64,000 nt of DNA from Amblyornis subalaris (GCA_018881555.1 JACAXG010000052.1:3286001-3350000), one strand, 5' to 3'; numbered from the stretch's first letter, positions 51,701 through 64,000 are shown. Program-made: numbers and translations. The notes: a model not told the origin generated them from the sequence alone.

Positions 51701-52182
51701 GGAAAAGAGGAGCTATGGGAGGAGGAAGCCTGCTTTGACAAGCTACCCATGAGACCTCATTTCAGGATGCTGTCTGCTGCCACCTGAACAGATTTGCCTG
51801 CAGAAATAACTCACATTTCTAACCTGCCTAGCTGAAGTTACTCTCTTTTTGTTAGTGTCAATTCACTTTGTTTCTGCAATATAACCCTCCTTTCCTCTTC
51901 CCACATCTCTCTTGCGCTCATTTAGAAGACTTCAAAGTAAAGAAGAAATCTACTCCTTGGAAACAGAAATTCATTGTTGCATTCCTTTCTCAATACAGTA
52001 CACATAGCAGGGAACATAGAGTTTTAAACTTCCCCAATCGCTCAGAAATTTGGTGTGGACATGAGGGAGCACCCATTTTCTCCTCAGCTAACCTGTGGAG
52101 CTTGCTGCTGTGACAGGTCACCAAAAGCAGGTATTTGCCAAGATTCAGAAATGAACTGAACATGCAAATGATCATGCACCCC

Positions 52183-52214
52183 CCATATATATTTACATAT
52201 ATATTTATATATAA
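52183..52214. repeat. AT-rich alternating tract
   Basis: CATATATATTTACATATATATTTATATATAA-type low-complexity sequence with potential for self-pairing. No function is implied. Confidence 0.7.
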
Positions 52215-53176
52215 ACAGCAACTATTTTTAAAAGGGACAATAACAACGTCAAAGGAATCTGGTGAATGAAGGTGCTCTTCGTTTGCCATGGACCAGCCCT
52301 TGTTGTAGACTGGGCTCTGCCTGGTCTGCCACGGGGTCTCCAGTGGCCTGAGTCTGCTCAAATCCCAAATCCCAAACAAGGAGCATTGGTGAGGGTGCTG
52401 GATACACTGTAGATGACAACAACAACCTAATGGTTAGTAGTGGAGGAGTAGAGGAAGAAGTAAACACAAGCAAAGAATGCAAGTTGTTTTATTAAAAGCA
52501 TACCCATTGGGCTGCTTCTGCTACTTAAAGTGGCCAATAAATTCCCTCTGTCCTAACACACTCGAAGTGCCAGGATACATTATTCAGCACATGAGTAATC
52601 AACCACATTCTTTCAGCTAATAGTAAGCTGTTGAGCCGGACTCTCGTTCATGAAGGTCAATAGCAACACCACTGCAGAGCATGGCAGAGCCTTGTGGCAC
52701 CGTACCCACCAGATTAAAACAAGGATCCATGCAAGGATCCCATGTGATGAAGGTTACAAGGTTCCCAAGTGGGCATAGAGGCACTCTGGTGAAGGATCAG
52801 GCCCTAAAGTCACATGGAAAACCATGGGACAGAACTCAGCACCCAGACAAGAGGAGCATGAGGTGTTCACGTGGCCACCAGAAAAGCCAGTTGGCCCACT
52901 GGATTTTCTCTCTTTGTGTGGAATGATAATTTGGGTTCTGAAGGATAATAGGAGAGTTGAATTTGATGGTGGCCTCAGTACCTGGGGGGACTCTGTGCCA
53001 ACTGCTGTAAAGGAACCAAGCCGGGGTTATGGTAACACTGCTTTTTCCTGTAGGTTTTGAGACCAGGCAAGCTGTTGAACTCCTGTGTTAATACTGTGCA
53101 CTGCAGCCGTAGTGCTTGCTNGAGAAAAAAGCCCCTCTGCCTTTGGGTTTGTAATGTATTCTGGTGTATGGGTCTG

Positions 53177-53190
53177 CTCTCTCTCTCTCT
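53177..53190. repeat. (CT)n microsatellite
   Basis: Seven perfect CT units. Short. Confidence 0.85.
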
Positions 53191-54645
53191 GTTTGCATTA
53201 CGTTAAATGCTGCTGAAGTAGACAGGCCTAATTATGGCCTTTCATTCAAGATTAATACGATGCCATTAGGCTGGTTTATGCAACCAGGTAGCTGAGCAAT
53301 AGAAACATCTAAAACAAGTATGAGGCAACGTCGGAGGCTGAAACCATGCAATCAGCAGGCTTTCATTGTGAAAAGGCATGGGAAACACACATCCAGAGAC
53401 TTGACACAAAGCACAGCAAAGACCAGCAGGCTACCAAACCCACCATCAGTCCAGCTTAGACTGCGGGCTGAGCTAAACAGGGAAACTTGCAGATCCCAAT
53501 GCCCCCCGTCACTGCTGTTACTCGCACTTCCCTCTGTGCTCAGCAAAATAAGCTCTGGTAGCTCTTTCCCAGTGACATGGACAATTGCTCGATTCACCAC
53601 CAGCAGAAACACCTCAAAAAAACTTGGGCTTTTTTCCTTTTTGGCTGGATCAGAAAAGGGCAATGCCACAGCAATGCTTCTGGGAGCTCTCTCTCCCTAT
53701 GCTCCAAAACACTGCATTTACCTTTGCAGTTGTGCAGTTCGGTGATATGCAGGGAGATTTTCTCAGTAATTAACCACGTCTTCACATTCACGTTTGTTAA
53801 TGCTACCCTACCCAGTTTTTAAAAAGAGGGATTAGATGACATGTGAGAGAGGCTACTGAAGAGAAAAATCAACTAAAGAAAAACCAAAGTTTAATTGTAA
53901 GGAAAGAACATACNATTTCAAGAAAGGATTTAGGAGTCAGACTTTACGAGATAATAATGGAATTTTAAATAAATTGGTTATTAATTTGAATATTAAAATT
54001 TGGTAGTAAATTATATTTAAACTGGCTCTTTTATTGGTGTTAAGATAAATTTCTTTAAAAAAGCCCAGCACGCCTGTTTTCTTGAAGCTCAGAGGAAAGC
54101 AGAAGACAGATATAGCCCCAGACCTTGAACATACGCATCCACTTGAATTTGTCAAGTGAACTGTACTTCCATCTCCCAAGGTAGAAATACTGAAAAGGAA
54201 ACACTGCTATGGTAGGCATTGCATAGTGCTGCTGTGGGACCTTCCTGCCTTTCCAGGGCATGAAAGGAGCTTTTCGGAGAGAAATTTCTTTTGGGCAACC
54301 CTGTCGACAAGTGCGAGTACGCTTTAACCATTTTCAAAGTGGGAAAGAATTGTATACTTCCATACACTCAACAGATACCTCTCATTTCCAATCATGCTAC
54401 TGTGGATGGACAACTGCAACTGTTTTCAGGCAACCATTCACCTCCTTAAAGTTCAGATGGCAGAAAGGCACCATCCCTTATCCCTTCACATTTATTATTT
54501 TCATCAGGGCAGGACGCAGAAGTGCCAGGTACTTTCCAAAGAGGCAGTCCCTGCTATGTAGAACAGACACATTCTTTGCTTAATACTGTCATGATTTCCA
54601 GCTTCCACTGCAAAACACAGAACTTTCATTGTCAGGAACTAGAGA

Positions 54646-54687
54646 GAGCACACGCACGCACACACACATTAGGCACTTTGTTTTATT
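54646..54687 (-). terminator. KLF5: KLF5 poly(A) signal with GU-rich downstream element
   Basis: On the minus strand AATAAA lies at 54687-54682. The GU repeat TGTGTGTGTGCGTGCGTGTG starts about 15-20 bases later, within 54646-54670. This spacing is standard for cleavage between the signal and a GU-rich element bound by CstF. The plus strand reads it as an imperfect CA microsatellite. Cleavage is expected near 54665-54675. Confidence 0.8.
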
Positions 54688-55013
54688 TTGCAAAAAAAAA
54701 AAAGAGTCTTTATATATAAACCATTTCATTCTCTCTCAAAACATTCTACAACTATACAGCTGTTTGCTCCGTCATTTGCATAGGAAATACCACAATACAA
54801 AAATAAGGTAGGGGGGAGGCAAAAGAAGCAAAACAGCAACCAATTTCTGCATGTGTTTCCACGTATAAACATTTGAAGCCTTACAAAATTATTTACATCG
54901 TTTGCCAACTATTTACATTAAGAGCAACATTTCTAACTATAACAAACAAAACTATAATTTATCAAGTATACGTAAAATTGTCTTAAAAAAAAAAAGAGTC
55001 TATCATATACCAC

Positions 55014-55024
55014 AAATAAATAAA
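55014..55024 (-). promoter_or_regulatory. KLF5: AU-rich element in the KLF5 3' UTR
   Basis: The minus strand reads TTTATTTATTT, with overlapping ATTTA pentamers in a U-rich setting. Such elements bind ARE proteins (HuR, TTP, AUF1) that tune mRNA decay. KLF5 is a rapidly induced, short-lived transcript, so an element here is plausible. Function is inferred. Confidence 0.45.
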
Positions 55025-55979
55025 GACAAACAACAGTTTTAACAAAGCTAGGTTTTCCTGCAAGACCCCTTTTTGGTATTTTGATTGTCTATTCTAGCCT
55101 TTGGTTGACAGCTTAATATTACGGCTTGTGAAGTTCAGACACTTANTAGGTTTGTTTGGTTTTCTCCTGTTGTCTGGCCAAATCCTACCTGGTTTAACCT
55201 CATCTTTGGCCCTTCATCTACGATTTCAAGGCTGAGCACGGTGGATCAAAGTCATTGTTAGCATAAAAGGGCACCACTTCGTTGACTTCAGTGGAGTTTC
55301 AGCTACTTTCGTCAGCAGTAAATTTTTCCCTGCGTGTGTCAATCTGAACAGCGGATTCACTAAACTGCACTGTAATTTTAAACAAAATTACTGTATCCTT
55401 TACTTTCTAGTAAATTACATCCAACATCCACATGAAACTAGATCATACTGGTGCTGAACCAGCTTAACATGTCTGTGTATGAAAACTGCATCCTAAATCC
55501 TTCTTTTTAAAGTGATACTAAGTTTAGCTTATAGTAAGAGGTTTAACATTCTGTGTTCATTTTAACTATCCCCGTTATTTCAGCTTCCGACATTGACTTT
55601 GCAGTTCATTCTGCATGTTTCGCCCTTTTAAGCAATTTGAAAACAAAATCCTGCTTTGAATATTCAGTGCACACCATTGAGTTAACAGGTACAAAACATC
55701 TGACTAAATTGGTACTATTTTGAGAGGTATTTAAGTAATTTTTATAAATGTGCCGTGTTATCAAATGTAAAACAACTGCTTTTTTCAGACGTTTCTTAGA
55801 AAACTTTTGTATTAAACCTAAAAAGCTGATTTGCATATTTACAAAATCTTTGTCATAGCAAACATGCAACACACAGAACAAAATGCTTTGTTCTATGGCT
55901 GTTTATGAATGTCTCTACGTATTTTATATCCACAGACCAGCTTAACATTAAAAGAAAAACCCCACATGTACTTAAGTAT

Positions 55980-55986
55980 GTCCAGT
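55980..55986 (-). promoter_or_regulatory. KLF5: Possible miR-145 seed match in the KLF5 3' UTR
   Basis: The minus strand reads ACTGGAC, which pairs with nucleotides 1-7 of miR-145-5p (a 6-mer seed plus base 1). miR-145 repression of KLF5 is established in mammalian smooth muscle. A 6-mer match alone is weak and could be chance. Confidence 0.3.
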
Positions 55987-56401
55987 GAAAACCTGACAGA
56001 TTACAGTTCGTGGCTTTTCCACTGTGTGCATTCATCTGCATCCTCTCATTAATTTGTTTACTAAACATTGTCACAATAATGACAGTGCTTTGGTCAAAAC
56101 ACTGCAAGAGAAAAAAAAATGTATAAAGCTGCAATGTGTCGAGATATAATACTTGTAAAGAGATGAAACCTGCTGACTAAAGCCATATACATCATGAAAG
56201 CAAACGACCGACCAAACANTCTGGTATGGTGATACAGTGTCTTCCCTTTTTCTGCATAAATATACAAAATATACATTTCCAGTTTCTTTTGAGATTTCTT
56301 TTAAATGGATATACTCAAAAATTCAACTAATTTCAGCTGTACGTCGAGAGTCAATAGGAAATTGCATAGATACAAAACAGCCTCAACGACCAGTCCAGCT
56401 C

Positions 56402-56608
<207 letters not shown>

Positions 56609-59169
56609 TCAGCTGTCACTCTTCAGCAGAAAATGGACATGAGGCCACACTGAATGGCACTGCTCCTCGATTTAAGGAACAAATAGATTACAAACAAGAA
56701 GCTGACGTTTCCTAATTATTCACAGCTCTGTTCGACAGGCCCCAAACTAACAGCCCCAGTGCTTTTTTCAGCAAATTTTGCTGTTGAAAATGTGATTTAA
56801 TACCTCAGTAAAATATAAGAAACTTTCAAACATGCTAACTGGAGACAGCTACAGTACAGAAACGCAGAGTTAAAAAACNTGCCTGAGACCAAAATACGCT
56901 CCTTTACGCTCATCCCAGTATGAGAGGGAGCAGGGAAAAAAAAAAGCAGTCTCATGTGACAATCCAGCCTGGTTTGTAACTTACGTTTGCACCTTTCAAA
57001 AATGGCTAAGTTATACAGTGCTTTTTTAAGAGGTCTGAAATGGGAAGGAAGACTTCTATAAAGGTTCTTCGCAGTGTGCATATCTGTTCAAGAGCTTCTG
57101 ATGTGTGAAGAAAGGGGCACAGTGTCTTACAAACACAATGGGAATAGTATTTTCTAAAATGTCACAAGCAATAAAAACTTGTGGTATCCTGCTTGGGGCT
57201 AGCTATATATAGGAGAAAGCACCTCCAAGTTCAAAGCATCCGTTTTCAGAATGAAATGTCTTTAATCAGGTGCTTAAACAGCCATATTTTAGAGGTGGCA
57301 AGTGCTTGTGGTCTCCTGCAGTCTGTACTGATGTAGGAGGAGTATGGTATCTCTGAAAACTTTCTGTGTTACAGCAGCTTTGAATGCAACTTCAAAATAT
57401 CCACCTAGTCTTGAATAAACCAGCCCAAGCACCTGAAATGTTTGCATTCTCCATTTCAGAACTAGAAACATGGTATTTTAAGCATGCCTACAATTTACAG
57501 GTGTTTGTCGAAATGGGAGAAGTATAGAGTCACAAAGCCATGATGACTTCTGTGTGAAACCAGAATTTTACATGGGCACATACACCTGCTCAGGAGCTAG
57601 TGTGGGCATAATGTCACCATATAAGCAAGTTTCATAAAAATGAAGAGGTTAATGTTTGATGTTGTTTGACGAAAACACCTTTCTGTTGGGAGAGTGAATT
57701 GCTGTCTATATATTTCATATTAATTTGACCCATTTGGCAAGAAGAGAAAGAAAACTGAGTGTATCAAAGCACTTGGCAGTAGCTTCATCTGGAGCAGAAA
57801 CGGACCAAAGCTGAGCTTTCCAAACAGTTCTTTCTATCTTACAGATCTTCTACATCTCCATTGGTCCCAAACCTTTACCCTGACAGTCTCAATCCTATTG
57901 TACTGTGAAGTGCCTCCTACTTTTCCTTTTTACCACCATACAAACGTGGAAGAAAGACAGAAGGCAGTATCCAGGAATCACACTGTTTATTCTGCATCAG
58001 TTATGCAGGTAACAACATTTGAGAAGATCCAAAACATTACTTCAGAGGCACTTACTTATCATGCAGATGAAATTATGAAACTGTTTTTGTCTGGGAGTTT
58101 CTACTGCTTCTTCTGATCAACTAGAAACTTTTCATCTACTACTGAGTGCAGAACCAGCCCTTAGCTCACAATGGGGATGGAACNTCACATGGGCAGGCGT
58201 GGTCACAGCCACTACCAGACCTTTGTAAGAAAAACTAACTACCCACCCAACCAACCACCTCTTTGCACAAACAGCAAGTGGGATTTATTGAAATCATGGT
58301 GGAAACATAACATCCCTTAAGAAAAGCAAGAGCCTGGCATCACCTCTCACAGAATTCGTAATTATTTGGTGAATTGCAAATCAGAACAGAAATCATAACA
58401 GATTTCCATCACAGCTGAATTTACTCTGTCTGAGTAAATTCTGAATTTAATTCTGACTGAAGACTGGAATGATCTATCATACAGGATTCTTTTTTGCTAC
58501 GTGCAACACAACGTGTAGGCTAAAATACAGATTTCATTCAAACCCAGCGTGTAAAGCTTTTCTAACACCAGTGAAGCTGGTGGACATAACACATTTAGTC
58601 TTCACCAGTAGAATGACAGGAAAGATCCCTATTCAGTAAGAGATCTTTTGCACTATACACATGACCCTTTATGTATTTTCACTGGGTTATTAACGGAGGC
58701 TGTAAAAGCCTGTGTCCTTGATCCATAAGCACAGCACCAGGGAGATTTGAACACTTTGTGTTAAAACACACGTGCACACACAGAGGTTACACAAAAGCAT
58801 TACTCCTGCGTTTGAAGCATCTTAAGAGACAGTGTAGTTATTTCTTTTCCTCCTTTCTTTCTCCCTTTCTCCCTATTTGCTTTGAACTCATCTTTAGAAG
58901 TCTTCACTTACAACTGCCACATTATTATACTTGATGCTGAACTCAGAGTCCTGTGAGTCTGATACCCTCACTGCCCAGAGGGAACATATAGAGTCAGACC
59001 TCTATCAACTCCAAATGCTTCCTCTTATGTTTTGCAGACTTACACAAGGAATGACAGAGAATGTAAAGAGGGCAGGAAGATAGCACTAGTTAACAAAAGC
59101 CTAGGAATATCCAGACTGGACTGGAATGGGGACCCAGAGATTAAAGTCTGTTTCCAAGCCTGGCATTGA

Positions 59170-59420
59170 GGAGGTACGAAGTACGCGCAACTTTCACCGA
59201 GTGTCCGACTACACTGCACTGTAAAAGCAGCCTCAAAATTGTCCTGTGTAGGTCGTACCTGACCCTGTCAGAGTCCAAACAAACAAACAAAAAAAAAACT
59301 GTCCCCCATTAAAACTTTTCCTAACATGAGAGCAGCGTCAGCAGGTGTTCCGACAGCTCCTGGAAGTGCCGGCAGTCGAGGTAGCGGTGATCCCTGTGCC
59401 CTGCCAGATGCCACAGCGTC
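59170..59420. promoter_or_regulatory. CpG-richer patch inside the KLF5 intron
   Basis: About a dozen CpGs occur here (TACGCGCAACTTTCACCGAG, GTGCCGGCAGTCGAGG, TAGCGGTGATC), while the surrounding intron is CpG-poor. It is too short and too weak to be a standard CpG island. It could be an intronic regulatory element, an alternative first exon or a decayed GC-rich insert. Confidence 0.25.
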
Positions 59421-62400
59421 CAAGTCAATGTTGAGTCTCACAGCCAGAACCCCCGTCAAACTCCAGGGCACTCAACTTTGCAGAGACACTGTCTAGAAAC
59501 TCACAGCACTGTCACGGTCACTTCACTGCCTGCCACAGCCATGAAACCTCCCGGCCAACAGTGCTGTTCTGGGGAAAAGCTCAGGCGGTGCCATGCAGAA
59601 CACCACTGCTCCTCCTTGCTGGCAGAATTCTGCAGACCTGAGCTAAACGGAGCGGTGCTCAGGGGATGAGCAGAGGCAGCCAGCTGGTGCCTTACTCAGA
59701 TTGTTCCAACAGTGTTACTTTTATGTACTGGAAATTAAAGCCAGAACGCTGCTTTTAACCCCTGCTTTGGCCATCAGTGAGAACTGGAAAATGTATTTTT
59801 AGTGCCAGTGTAGAGGCCCGGATTATTTTGAATAAATCCTAGGGGTAAAATACTGAATATCTATGTTTGTAACACTAGTTTCCGTTGGAAAGTTCTATTT
59901 AAGAACTGAATCAATTTCAAATGTTTTCCTTTTGGGCAAGGAGGAAGGGGGGTAAAAAAAAGTAGGTGGAGATTATTTTCACTCCTTTAGAGAAAGCAGA
60001 AGAACAACTAGCTGGTAGTATTTTCTCTCAACCTATACACATGCTTTTTTGTCATTTAGCAGAAATAAGAATTTGGTTTAAGTTCCTGCAAGCGATGGAA
60101 ACACAGTCTCACGTATTTTCTGAAGTGATCCTACTTCTTTGCTATGCTGAGTTTAAAGCTGTGAGAAATCTGGGTTGAAGACTTACTTTTTCAGAAAGCA
60201 GGTATACACAACAAGGGACACTGAACCCTTTATCCACTGTTTTCGTTGGCTACATAGTAATGTAAGATTTGTTTACTTTAATGATTGTGCGAAATACAGT
60301 AGCTGTAAAGTTTCAGAAGTATTTGGTTTTCCTCCAGCAATTTAGTGCTTCTATAGGGTGTTAAACCAAGAATGCCACTGGTCATCAAAAGCCGAGGGCA
60401 GTACAGCTCAGTTACTGGAACACGATCGTGGTATCAAACAGATATTTCACTGTAAAAGAAAGAAAACAGCTAACTCCTCCACTTCAGGGGAGCTTCCACG
60501 GGATTTGTTAGAATGTCAACACTGTTCAACTAAAACACCATGGAGGAAGCTGGTACCGATTTCCAGCCAAATAGCACACTCCAACCCTTTCTTCCCAAGC
60601 CAGAAATATTATACACAGCACTTCTGGGAAACAGAACTGCTTTCCTTTAAATTATACTTCAACAGGATAGGGATTTCATAAGTTTAATTGGATTTCTGCA
60701 TAACCTCCTTCCAGTATCAATGATTTAAAATATTTTGCTAGGCTTATACATCACAAAATACATTTTTAAGTTCTTGAGCTCTTAATACGTATCCATTCTC
60801 CAGTTTTAAAAAAATACGTTTGTGGAGCATGAGAATGAGACTTGTATTTCAGCACAGAAATTTTAAGCCCTAATGTTTAGTTTGGAAGCTCTTTTAAAGA
60901 AAGCACGCAGCAAGAGATAAGGGAGTTTAACCTGAAAGGAGGCTATTTTTGCTTGCAATGTGCCTATCTGTTATTAAAAAATTATTTATAATGCTGTGAG
61001 ATAGCAAGGATGTCAAAAAGGTGTTTAGATACCCACATATAACACGCTACCCTACCCAGCCACTTCAACAGATACAATCTCCTCAGATCCCGTGGTTCGG
61101 GTTTCTTATCAAGAAGAGTGGTCTGGACCAGGAAAGCACACTGCGTTGCTTCTTCTCCCTGTAATCTATCTTATTGCAATTTAGTTGTGTCAAAATGCAC
61201 CAATTGCTTTCCTATCATTAATTCTGGTTGCTGGCAGTGCCTCGCATGGCCATGCTCTTTTGGGTAAGGCACAGGGCCACCACAGCGGGGGGGATGGTCA
61301 TTTTGAAGACACTCTCTATCTCCAACACGCAGCCTCTGTTCAAGAATATGTTTCTGTTTAAAATTGTTTGGAAAAAACAAGTCACTGAAAGCCTCCATTA
61401 TTGACAAATTTCCCCATTAACAAGNAAATAAGCTTCCTTATTTCAACAAAGAATTTTATGACTTTATTTCTGCAACTCACAGCTAGAATGGCTTTCTTTA
61501 AAAATAAAGCTGCAAACAGCAAAGACTGAATTTTCAAACCTGAAGTTAGATAACTCTGTTGATATGCAGCAATCTAAATACAGGTATTACACTAGCCAAT
61601 GCCTGCAACTTCACTTGTTTCCTATCAGAAATTTCTGTCAGAGCATTGAGTTTGGAGCTTCCTTGAGGAATAAAAAGTAGCACACTTTTCAAAGACTNCA
61701 AAAAGGCAACACCTGATTACAGCTCATAAGGGTATAAAAGTATAAAGACAGCCCACCCCATCAGTCTTTCCATCATTTTAATGTTACTTGTGTTTATTAT
61801 GGAACTATTTTTGGTGGTAAGTATATGGCCTTAAAAAATATTCAACTAGGTGTGATAAAATTGTGGCAAGCAAAGCAGAAGTCTCTGCACCAAAACTGCA
61901 CCAGTTATGTACATAACCTTTATCATGTTCAATTTTAAAACAGATTACTAAAAAGATTTCTGTTGTCTCAAAGCTTTCTGGTGCATTTGTTTTCAAATTT
62001 TTCACATGTTAACATCAGTTGTCTTAATTCCCTGACCTACTATAGTCTCAAATTTTTAGAAAAAAGTAAGAGCAAATGAAATGTTTTTTCTGTTTTAGTT
62101 TGCTTGAAATAGCGTTTCTCCAGCTCACCGCAGCATAGTTCTAAACTCTGGTCTCTTTCAGGCTTACTGAAAGTAGTTACTTGGGTGCATGTCTGCAAGC
62201 ATTCAGAAGTTTTTTTGCTGCTGATGTTTAGCTAAAATCAGAACTTCTTTGTGTAATTGACTAAGTGCTAAGTGCTGTAGTCGTCGTTAAAAGCAGCTAC
62301 TTGGTTTTTTCTTGGGGTTTTTTTTGAGAAAGAACAGAAAGCTGAATTTTCAAAATAAATAATCCCTTAGGTGTTTAAAAGCTCTTTAGTGCACTAAAAT

Positions 62401-64000
62401 TCTCAGTTGTACAAGATGAAGAAGGATGAGAGAGGGCTGACAGCACACAAGGTACACCAGCTTATTCTGTAAGTGACAAAACAAATTTAGTCCTTGAAAC
62501 ACCCATCCCATGAATGATATAAATGAGCCACATATGCTGCAGATTTTTAAATGCAATAAAGCCTTTACCTGATATAGTAATGGCTGTAGGGTGACCATTA
62601 AATACTACTTCACAATGAAACTGCATTTTAAGGAATTTTGTAACAGAGAGCTTTGAGCTCAGTTCTAAGTCTGATCACTGATAAATGAAGCACGAACAGG
62701 AATAAAAGGTAACTGACTGGTGATCAAAGAGGACAGTGAAAAGAATTCCCTTTCTGACTACAGAGGTGCCGAAGGCATTACCTTCTCAGCGCTCCCACCA
62801 GCGCTTGAAGCACACTTATTTTGCTAAGTGTTGTCTTACGCAGTTCAAGGATTACTGGGGAATCTTGACTGGCCTGTGCAATAGTTTATTTTCTTTCTGG
62901 TATAACATTCTGTCTTAACAGAGGTGGTCTCTCTTCACAGAGATATGCAAACAAAGAGGAAAGGAATTTTTTTTTAAGTAGATTTATAAGAAATCCATGC
63001 CATTTGGGGTGCACGGCTGTATCTACACATCCTGTGCTGAAGAACACATTTCCTCACCTATGCTTGTGGTACAAGAACAGCTCTTTAGCTCTCTCACCAA
63101 TAACACTGGCTTTTGTACAGTCAGATAAGAGGTGCTCTTAAAATGGAATTTATTAAACACTGTGGACTGTAGACTTTCAGATTTCCATCTACTGTATGCA
63201 CACACACACTTAAAGAAAAAAAAAATTAAAGCAATACATTAAAGCTGTTTTAACTCAAAGCGAAGCACTGTACACTTGCCAAAATCTAAGGTTTTAATAT
63301 GTCCTTAATCAGAGTTGTTAGAGATCCCTGAATATAAATAATGCAGCCTGACAGGACAGGAATGCTGCTACCAAGATACTCAGACTAAACTAGGACATTA
63401 CTTAAATGTTTCTAATCTTTCACCAATGGGAGGTGCAGGTCATCTAACAAACAACAAGCAACACACTACCCTGGCTGGAACCAGAAGTCAATCGTCCAAG
63501 TCAAGCCTCAGAAATTAATTACAATAAGGAATGTCTGATCAAATAATGGAAAGTTTTAATCACTGGCAATTGCTGTGAATCTTGGGACTATATTAGCCTA
63601 TGTAGGGCGGTCTCAAAATGAACTATATTTAAAGCTGGTCTCTTAGGTCAACAGTTTCCTTATCAAGAATCAAATATCCTGGAACTGAAGTTTAATCCTC
63701 TCAGGGAGCAATTGACAGAAACAACAGTTTTTTAAGCTTTCATGCTTAGAGGGACTTTCTAGGGGCTTTTAATCAAAAAGAAAATATGAGGCTTTTCTTT
63801 TCAGTATCTAAAATCTAACAGGAATACCCCTCCCCTGACACCTTGGAATTTAATTCCTGCTTCATAAAAATTGTATGCTGGATGCCGATGTGAATGATCA
63901 GTACTATTTAAATAAAGTTTAGGTTTATGCTGCTAGGACTTCACCCTCTTTTCAGCAACACGTTCAAATACTTCTCATTTAGTTTATGACTACAGATAAA

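Larger units (their letters stand above)
41948..54645. other. Intergenic 3' flank of KLF5, no gene recognised
   Basis: The 12.7 kb next to the end of KLF5 hold no recognised exon. Contents are a minus-strand 156-codon frame with two 'n' calls (41997-42467), a GTCT repeat (42567-42582), purine-skewed blocks (43200-44040 and 45240-46860), a pyrimidine tract (47500-47531), an AAAAT repeat (47649-47691), a candidate enhancer (48540-48770), a GC-richer patch (51480-51640), an AT tract (52183-52214) and a CT run (53177-53190). The open frames at 53320-53745 and 54260-54583 look like chance. Confidence 0.65.
54668..56401 (-). other. KLF5: KLF5 3' untranslated region
   Basis: The sequence between the KLF5 stop codon and the only canonical minus-strand AATAAA is about 1.7 kb, close to the 3' UTR length I recall for mammalian KLF5. 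It is AU-rich. It contains a UUUAUUUAUUU element (55014-55024), two copies of an AGACTC-plus-poly(U) block (54692-54709 and 54985-55000), a miR-145 seed-type match (55980-55986) and a short GTTGACTTCAGTGGAG motif shared with dispersed repeats (55280-55295). No other minus-strand AATAAA or ATTAAA was seen inside it. The exact cleavage site is inferred to within about 15 bases. Confidence 0.8.

Noticed and set aside
52470..52560. Minus-strand AATAAA hexamers near 52490 and 52540
   Set aside because: No upstream exon on that strand within the window, and too far from KLF5 (about 2.2 kb past its own site). They could be cryptic, but there is no support.
53320..53822. Plus-strand frames of 141 and 81 codons with an opposing 105-codon frame
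   Set aside because: Overlapping frames on both strands, no domain, no splice context and no conserved motif.
54260..54583. 107-codon plus-strand frame just past the KLF5 poly(A) site
   Set aside because: No recognisable protein and it overlaps opposing frames. Likely chance.
60358..60681. 107-codon plus-strand frame inside the KLF5 intron
   Set aside because: Opposite strand to the gene, no domain, no codon bias visible.

Overview
This 64 kb window is vertebrate nuclear DNA, most likely from a bird. It holds 5'-truncated CR1 non-LTR retrotransposons, one with the typical 3' ATTCTATG tail. Interspersed repeats are sparse, no mammalian-type SINE or L1 was seen, and the background is AT-leaning. 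Dozens of isolated single 'n' calls point to a draft assembly. Species cannot be fixed from the sequence.

Only one protein-coding gene is supported: the 3' part of KLF5, on the minus strand. Its terminal coding exon (56402-56580) encodes the last two C2H2 zinc fingers and ends in the KLF5-type His-Gln-Asn tail. It has a good splice acceptor on its upstream side. A roughly 1.7 kb 3' UTR runs to a single canonical poly(A) signal at 54682-54687, with a GU-rich tract just beyond it. The sequence from 56581 to the window end is intron. I could not find the preceding small zinc-finger exon, so exons 1-3 and the promoter should lie past base 64000.

Bases 1 to about 54645 form a gene desert downstream of KLF5. 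In human the equivalent side lies between the convergent genes KLF5 and KLF12 and carries distal KLF5 enhancers. No gene was recognised there. Recognisable content is five CR1 pieces (7061-7660 +, 11605-11780 -, 21242-21395 -, 37203-37563 +, 41783-41947 +), one much older CR1 copy of about 1 kb (23731-24710 -), two small palindromic or MITE-like repeats sharing a GAAGTCAATG core, a possible solo LTR, and several short tandem repeats. A few AT-rich stretches dense in homeodomain, SOX or POU-like motifs are candidate enhancers, by inference only.

The open reading frames of 60-200 codons scattered through the desert look like chance or repeat-derived frames. The longest, 202 codons at 27797-28405 on the minus strand, is listed as unexplained. 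I found no operon, CRISPR array, RNA gene or novel multi-gene system.
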